A stretch of 64,000 bases of DNA from Chalara sp. BL73 (taxonomy: Eukaryota; Ascomycota; Leotiomycetes; Helotiales), in NCBI GenBank assembly GCA_918026815.1, contig CAKJVC010000012.1, forward strand, positions 2,790,001 through 2,854,000, given 5' to 3'. Shown in pieces: positions 58,641 through 64,000 of this stretch (position 1 is the first letter of the stretch; every line of letters begins with the position of its first letter). The position numbers were made by a program, and so were the translations under genes. The notes under the pieces were generated by a model. It did no database searches. It was not told where the DNA came from and saw only the letters and a list, made by a program, of their open reading frames with translations.

Positions 58641-60526
58641 TTATGACTCGTCTGGACGGCGGCCACCTAGAGGACATGTTAGTATGATTCAATTGATTGC
58701 GTAGCCACCACATTCTTAAAAATAATGTGAGCCCGGGAAAGAGCGTACCTCGTCCACCACCTTGGCCGCCACGTTGACCACCACGACCTCGCCCACGACC
58801 ATCTCCACGGTGCCCGTTACCACCTCGCCCTCGGTTTTGCCCACGTCCGCCTCCACTACCACGGTTCCCACCTCGAGATCGAGGGGTGACCTCATGGAAG
58901 CCATCATTTGGGTTTGGGGCAGGAGTAGGGGCCTGGATGGATGTAGAGTTAGTATGGGATATATATATATATGGATTGACCAAGCAGCTTGAGATAGAGA
59001 AATAGAATGGCCAAGCAGTTGCAGCCAGAGAAATGGCCGTGTGACTACTTTGACTTGGCACTCGTATACAAAAGACAAAAGCTGGCCGGTGGGGAAAAAA
59101 TAGTACGAACTTGAGCGGCAGTATCTGGCTGATCATCAGCCCAGCTCTGGGTATTGGCTGGAGCGCCGATTGTAGACGTAATTCCAGTGTCAGTCTCGGT
59201 AGCATCCCGGGGAACCTCAACCCATTCTTGAGAGGCGGAAAGATCGTTATTGACATCCAATTTTGACTCAGCAGCGGCATTTCCACCTTCACCAAGACCA
59301 GAATTTTGGGGGATTGCCGAGGTCTCAGTGTCACCGTGGCCGTTAGCCAGGTCGCTAGCAGGAGGTGCACTATAGATCAAACCCATTAGTATATTTCTAA
59401 TCTGATATCGGCGCAAGGCACTCTCTCAGTGTCAACATACTCGAGTTCGGTCAAACCAGCATTAGCAATGGTAGGGTCACTTTGAACAGGATATTCAGCT
59501 GTCTCGACAGCAACCTCTTCCTCAGATGAAGAATCGCCATCCTCCTCGGCAGTAGCAAGCTCCGGGTTTAGCGCAGCACTCGTCTCAAGCGTGATAGCCT
59601 TGATCTTGGCATCTACGAGTAATTAGTTCAGGACTTCCCACATTTTGGTTGATGAATCATACATGTAGTAGTGAGAGGCTCGTTGTTGACAGAGATAGTT
59701 GTGTCGTCGGAACCTTGAATGATCTTGAGCATGACCTCAACAGCCTTCTGATTGCCCTCGTATACGAGGGTTAATGCACCCTCAAGTGCTTTATTCTCGT
59801 CGAGATCAGCATCAGCCTCCTCTCCACGACGAACAGCTGCTAATCTTAGGAATTGCGAAACAATTAATAAGGCGCTGCGTTGGTCTTTCTCAGAATTGGC
59901 GGCAGCATCCGCCTTAACCTTAGCAACCGCCTCATCCAGTTCCTTTGTATGACGCTCCGCGATAGTCTTCTCGAAATTAGCCTTGTCGGCAGCCAGATTC
60001 GTCTTGTATTCGAGTTCAATCTTCTTCAATTGCTCAACCTGATCCTCCCAAGTTGCTAATTGGGCAAGAAGTGTAGGGAGCTTTTGAATTTGCGCCTTTT
60101 GATCATTGTTAATCTTGCGTTCGGTTACCAGCTCTTCAAGGCTCTTGTCAGGATTTTCTTCGTGGATGGCTTTGGCCCTGTTGGAGTTGGCAATCTTCTT
60201 GTTGATATTTCGAATGTTCCTTGAGGATTTTAGCATAGCCCGAAACAGCTACATAGAGGGAAAACCCAAAGTTCTCAATAAATTGTGATATATTCATTCA
60301 TGAGGACCAGCGGCTTCCTCAACACTTACTTGTACAGCTCCTTGATGTAGGGGCTCTCGTAGCTGCCGTCGCCGTGGTTGCTTTCTGGAGCTGCCTCTGA
60401 AACTGGAGCTGGCGTAACAGGCGCAGAGGTTTCAGGAGGAGCAATGACAGTGGATGGCTTGGCCTTCTTCTTCTTGGAGCTTGACTTGGAGTCGGATCTA
60501 GAAGCTGGATTTTGTGGTGCAGCCAT
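58641..60526 (-). CDS. YAG7-like dimerisation-domain protein with RGG tail, 464 aa
   Basis: Six exons: 60526-60330, 60219-59663, 59612-59441, 59369-59111, 58932-58749 and 58666-58641. All joins keep frame: ELY-K-NIRNINKKIANS, LTTT-Y-AKIKAITL, TEL-D-APPASD, AAQ-APTPAPNPN and GGR-G-GRRPDES. The N-terminus is Ser/Lys-rich (DSKSSSKKKKAKPS). A long helical and coiled-coil region follows (residues about 60-250, with QIQKLPTLLAQLATWEDQVE and NFEKTIAERHTKELDEAV). This is the region I associate with the fungal YAG7-like dimerisation domain. An acidic low-complexity stretch comes next, then an Arg/Gly-rich tail (RGQNRGRGGNGHRGDGRGRG) of the RGG type that binds RNA. The molecular role is not established to my knowledge. 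The donor at 59110 (GTTCGT) is weak, so that boundary is less certain. Confidence 0.85.
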
Positions 60527-60723
60527 GATGTTCAATTCTGAGCGATCTAGGGTTCGATTTCGATTTGGATTTGTGGCAAGGAAACAGGATCGATATGTAC
60601 TTTCGTAGAGTATCGCAGATTTTAAAAGGTATCAAAAGATGGTACAGAGAGTTAATTGTAGGATATGTCTTGGTGTGAATTGGGACGCGGTGTTGTTCTC
60701 CCAGAACTTCTACCTTGCCAACC

Positions 60724-60763
60724 CTGTCACCCTTTTTTTTTTTTTTTTTTTTTTGGGTGACAG
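60724..60763. repeat. Inverted repeat with T22 loop
   Basis: Perfect 9-bp arms CTGTCACCC (60724-60732) and GGGTGACAG (60755-60763) flank an uninterrupted run of 22 T. It lies about 200 bp upstream of the YAG7-like start codon. Confidence 0.9.
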
Positions 60764-61232
60764 AAGCTCAAAGAACCAGAACCACCATTAAACTTCAACA
60801 ACCTGACAACCCATCGCAAACGGAAGTTTAAGGGTTTTCATTAAATTTTAACATGCACAACTGAAATGGACTATCACAAAATGTCGAAAGCAGTGTTCAA
60901 TAAATTGTTCTATTCATTAATGCCTCCAAGAGGAGCACACACGATCTTTTCCTCGTTTGCCCATCCAGGTACAACATTCACCCCTGTCGACCAGGCTGAC
61001 GTCTTGTTAGCTTCACAGCAGCCTTGTACTACCACTGGCCATACTATACGGATTTCTAGTATTTCTTCTGGCCTTAATAATGCTGAAATGTCCTCTTGCT
61101 GTTACCCGCCATTTCAGGAATACGCGGCCAATTCTCTCCACAACATGCCTCGAGGATGGCCGTAGTAGTGATGGAAAGGAATACTCTCATCGGTTGCAGG
61201 TCTAGGCAAAACTAAGTTGACGATGGGATAGC

Positions 61233-61656
61233 TTAGCCCTTGAACTTTGCTAGAGACAACTATCAAATATTAGCACAATTCTAGAGTTGACCCTAAGAGC
61301 GGCTGCACATACCTCTGTCACCTTCTTGACGCTCTTGGCGCTAATGCCACGTTCACCAGCCTGCTTTGCGTTGATGGTTGCCTCCTTCATCAATCTATTA
61401 AACCTGTTAATGAGTGCCACGGTTCATACGTCGATATATCTTGTGCAAGCAGCGGATCGAAATCGTACGTACGTTTGTAGGAACAAAGCATAGTCGAGGA
61501 AAATCTGCGGGATTCATCAGCTCGATGTTTGTGACGCGTCGCGTAAAAGGTCGAAATGCTTACCAGGACGTCAACATTTTTGCTTAGATTACGCTGTGAG
61601 TGAGCCTTGACTATTTTCTTAATGGTTGCACGTGGATATAGCTTCTGCGCTGCCAT
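61233..61656 (-). CDS. wip1: CENP-W/Wip1 histone-fold kinetochore protein, 77 aa
   Basis: A tiny gene in four exons: 61656-61564, 61504-61473, 61394-61313 and 61259-61233. Introns are 61505-61563, 61395-61472 and 61260-61312. The spliced protein reads AAQKLYPRATIKKIVKAHSQ, then RNLSKNVDVL, then IFLDYALFLQT, then LMKEATINAKQAGERGISAK, then SVKKVTE, then LSLAKFKG. This is a complete three-helix histone fold with the CENP-W hallmarks (YPRATIKKIVKAHS and DYALFLQTLMKEA). CENP-W pairs with CENP-T in the inner kinetochore, and the heterodimer binds centromeric DNA. Each exon ends at a standard GT and begins after AG, and phases agree (31 codons; 32 nt; 82 nt; 9 codons with stop). The start at 61656 is the first ATG; upstream frame is open but has none. 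Confidence 0.92.
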
Positions 61657-62244
61657 TTGGCTGTCTTTGCTGCTATCTTGAAGAGGGTGGCAGGGAGTTT
61701 GGTTATTGTTGATTCCAGCCAGAGCAGCATCGGCCACAGGTGGTCAATGCGGCGTCTCAGAGAAATAGAGGCCGATTTTCGACATGGCTATTAATTTTTC
61801 ACCTTATTGTATGCTCCTCAATTTGTCATTAATTGTGAGACATCTTCATAAACCTACCTATTTATGCAAGAAATTTCCCCGTTTGCTATGCTAAAAATTG
61901 ATCAACGTTAAGATATTGATTGTAGTAATAGGATGTAGTCTGTTCTCTCAGCCTTACAGCCTTGCATATCGGAGAAAAAGATTCATCCAATAAAAACCCT
62001 TGCTCTACCAACCAGGATTTGCAGGCTGAGATCTAGCCTCATGCAGTAGGTGAAGTGTAGGTTTGTCAAGAGTGACTAAACTAACTATACAATCAACTGC
62101 AGTCCGGCTTCCCTCCCCCTCCAATGGCACAGTAATCAATATTACATTATTATTAACTTCTCAAATTGGCTCGCCTTCCTTTTCTATTCTTTTTTGCCAC
62201 TTTGGGCTCTTAGGTAATCGGTCCTCCAAAAAGGAATTTGCCTC
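61657..62244. promoter_or_regulatory. Divergent promoter, cenp-w / aminopeptidase
   Basis: 588 bp between start codons facing apart; no gene seen and no factor site claimed. Confidence 0.45.
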
Positions 62245-64000
62245 ATGTTAAAGCCTGCACAATCTGCATTTCGTTCCTTTCCCGCTCCATTTGCGACGCT
62301 GGCCAATAATGCATTCCCTCCACTCCTCCTTCAGCCGCTCTTGAGCGCCCCGCTACCACAGCGGCTGCCCAAATACGGAGTTTGCACAAAAGTACAAGTA
62401 CGAACTGTATCCCAGCAGCAACAACAACCCTTGAGACACAAACTATCGCTATTGCATCCTTCCCCTCAATCTCGCCCTGTGCCCCGAACACTCACACAAA
62501 GCGCTTTTAACTCCATTGCTAACAGATCTTGCGTCAGTATGGCTGCCCAAACCATAGAGCGGGATGTCCTGCCAGACAATATCAAACCCATTCATTATGA
62601 CCTGTCAATATATGACATTGAGCTCGGGGGTAATTTTGGGTACTCGGGAACTGTCTCCATTCGCTCAAATATCGTCAAGACTACCAAAGAAGTAGTGGTC
62701 AACACTCACCAAATCACAATCAAAAGTGCCGAGGTTAGACTGGGCCAATCCCTTGTCAAAGTGAGTTGCCATGTTCTCTACTCTATCATCTCAGGCGTGA
62801 TGTCCTTTTATTTATTTTATTTTGTCTGACTCCTGGATTACATACAGCCATCCAATATCACCTATGATGTCCCTAGACAGCGAGCCACCATTTCGTTTTC
62901 GGAAGATTTACCTGAATCCAAAGATGTTCTAGTCGTTTTCGACTTTACTGGAACTGTTAATAATTCTATGGCTGGCTTCTACCGATCCAAGTACAAGCCC
63001 CCTGTTACCCCTGCAGCATCAGTGCCCAAAGACGGTGATAGCCATGTAATGTTCTCAACTCAATTCGAAAGTTGTGACGCACGTCGGGCATTCCCTTGTT
63101 TTGATGAGCCAAACTTGAAAGCTACTTTTGATTTCAAGATTGAACTTCCTGAGGATCAAGTCGCCTTGAGTAATATGCCAGAGAAGGAAACGATATCCAA
63201 TAAACCAGGATACAAAGTTGTTTCTTTTGAGACAACCCCAATTATGAGCACATATTTGCTTGCATGGGCTGTGGGAGACTTCGAGTATATCGAAGATTTC
63301 ACAAAGCGAAAGTACAAAGGAAAACCGCTTCCAGTAAGAGTCTACACTACAAGAGGGCTGAAGGAGCAGGCGCGCTTTGCACTTGATCACGCTCCTCAAG
63401 TTATCGACTATTTCTCTGAGATATTTGATATTGACTATCCCTTACCGAAATCTGACCTTCTTGCTGTTCATGAATTTTCCCATGGAGCGATGGAAAATTG
63501 GGGACTTGTCACATATAGGACAACCGCAGTGCTATTTGATGAGAACACGTCAGATCGAAAATATACCAACCGGATTGCCTACGTGGTTGCTCATGAATTG
63601 GCTCACCAATGGTTCGGCAATCTTGTGACTATGGATTGGTGGGATGAGCTTTGGCTCAATGAAGGATTCGCTACCTGGGTCGGCTGGCTCGCGACAGATA
63701 AGATTCATCCTGAATGGAATGTGTGGGCTCAATTTGTTTCCGAGGGTATGCAGACTGCATTGAACCTTGATGCTCTTCGAAGCTCCCATCCAATTGAGGT
63801 TCCAGTGAAAGATGCTTTAGATGTCGATCAGATCTTTGATGCTATCAGTTATCTGAAAGGTAGTTCGGTGATCCGTATGCTGGCTGCCCATCTTGGTCGA
63901 GATACCTTCCTCAAAGGGGTGTCCAGCTATCTTAAATCTCACTCGTTCGGCAATGCTACAACCAATGATCTCTGGGCAGCTCTGAGCGTGGTTTCAGGGC
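62245..64000 (+). CDS. ape2: M1-family zinc aminopeptidase (Ape2/Aap1-like), 3' end outside window
   Basis: Exons 62245-62760 and 62848-64000 (open at the window edge), with an 87-nt intron (GTGAGT...TACAG). 557 residues are visible of a family usually near 880 to 980. Catalytic signatures: GAMEN (residues 385-389) in HEFSHGAMENWGLVTYRT, and zinc site HELAH with downstream Glu (H421, E422, H425 and E444 in WLNEGFATW). The N-terminal beta domain reads LPDNIKPIHYDLSIYDIELG. The first 98 residues are an extra extension rich in Ala, Pro, Ser, Gln and Arg with almost no acids, which looks like a mitochondrial presequence. An in-frame Met at 62539 (AAQTIERDVLPDNIKP) matches the usual cytosolic start. 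A role in trimming N-terminal residues from peptides is expected. Confidence 0.94.

Noticed and set aside
58462..59370. 302-codon ORF antiphase to the YAG7-like exons
   Set aside because: It is a frame shadow crossing two introns. The RGG stretch belongs to the spliced YAG7-like reading frame.
60866..61165. 99-codon ORF on + between the YAG7-like gene and cenp-w
   Set aside because: No recognisable features; it lies in the expected 3' region of cenp-w, and nothing suggests translation.
1..64000. CRISPR array, phage, or bacterial-type defence system
   Set aside because: No spaced direct repeats and no prokaryotic gene organisation; all recognisable genes are fungal with spliceosomal introns.

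Overview
The window looks like nuclear DNA of a filamentous ascomycete (Pezizomycotina). Most genes have short introns (about 44-130 nt) with fungal branch points (CTAAC or CTGAC type). The gene set (Mcl1/Ctf4, Ypt1, Rad57, a GH128 glucanase, a YAG7-like protein, a CENP-W/Wip1 histone-fold protein, a GPI-anchored Cys-rich protein) is typical of that group. A Leotiomycete is my best guess, but nothing I can compute here proves it.

Layout. 1-4740 is a repeat island. Its first 2.75 kb is extremely AT-rich with no long ORF, as expected of repeats decayed by RIP-type mutation. It is followed by two related LTR-like elements (2942-3100 and 4228-4419) with TGTCACG...CGTGACA ends. 5268-9470 holds two WD40 genes in divergent orientation: mcl1/ctf4 (-) and a 395-aa WD40 protein (+). 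10858-13895 (+) is a large unrecognised fungal protein, and 14342-15299 (-) a probable mitochondrial protein with an apparent GC-AG intron. 16046-17073 (+) is the Rab GTPase ypt1. A 3.6-kb gene-poor stretch then contains a poly-C/poly-G hairpin. 20720-21889 (-) is a secreted GH128 glucanase, 23684-26375 (-) a carnitine acetyltransferase, 28002-29443 (-) rad57, 31087-32182 (+) a single-pass wall-type membrane protein, and 32791-34448 (-) a membrane RING-H2 E3 ligase. 37504-40117 (+) is a DUF726/Mil1-like lipase, and 40879-42129 (-) is tubulin cofactor B (Alf1). After another 3.7-kb gene-poor stretch come a Myb/SANT protein (45863-47024, +), trm9 (47465-48178, -) and a ubiquitin protease (49010-50624, +). 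51796-57888 carries a Gfo/Idh dehydrogenase and an aldo-keto reductase on a shared divergent promoter, a GPI-anchored Cys-rich protein, and a decayed NmrA-family gene. 58641-60526 (-) is a YAG7-like RGG protein, 61233-61656 (-) a tiny four-exon cenp-w gene, and 62245 to the edge (+) an M1 aminopeptidase that is cut off by the window end.

The genes act independently, as is usual in fungal chromosomes. Two loose themes are visible. One is chromosome maintenance (mcl1, rad57, cenp-w, alf1). The other is an oxidoreductase neighbourhood at 51.8-57.9 kb, one member of which has become a pseudogene. I see no convincing undescribed multi-gene system. The most interesting signals are local: a GC-AG intron, a missing ATG in the Myb gene, an EEF tail on cofactor B, an N-terminal targeting extension on the aminopeptidase with an internal start, a T22-loop hairpin, recurring TACTGTAC inverted repeats, and the NmrA relic. 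Intron boundaries were placed by hand from splice signals and reading-frame continuity and have not been tested against transcripts.
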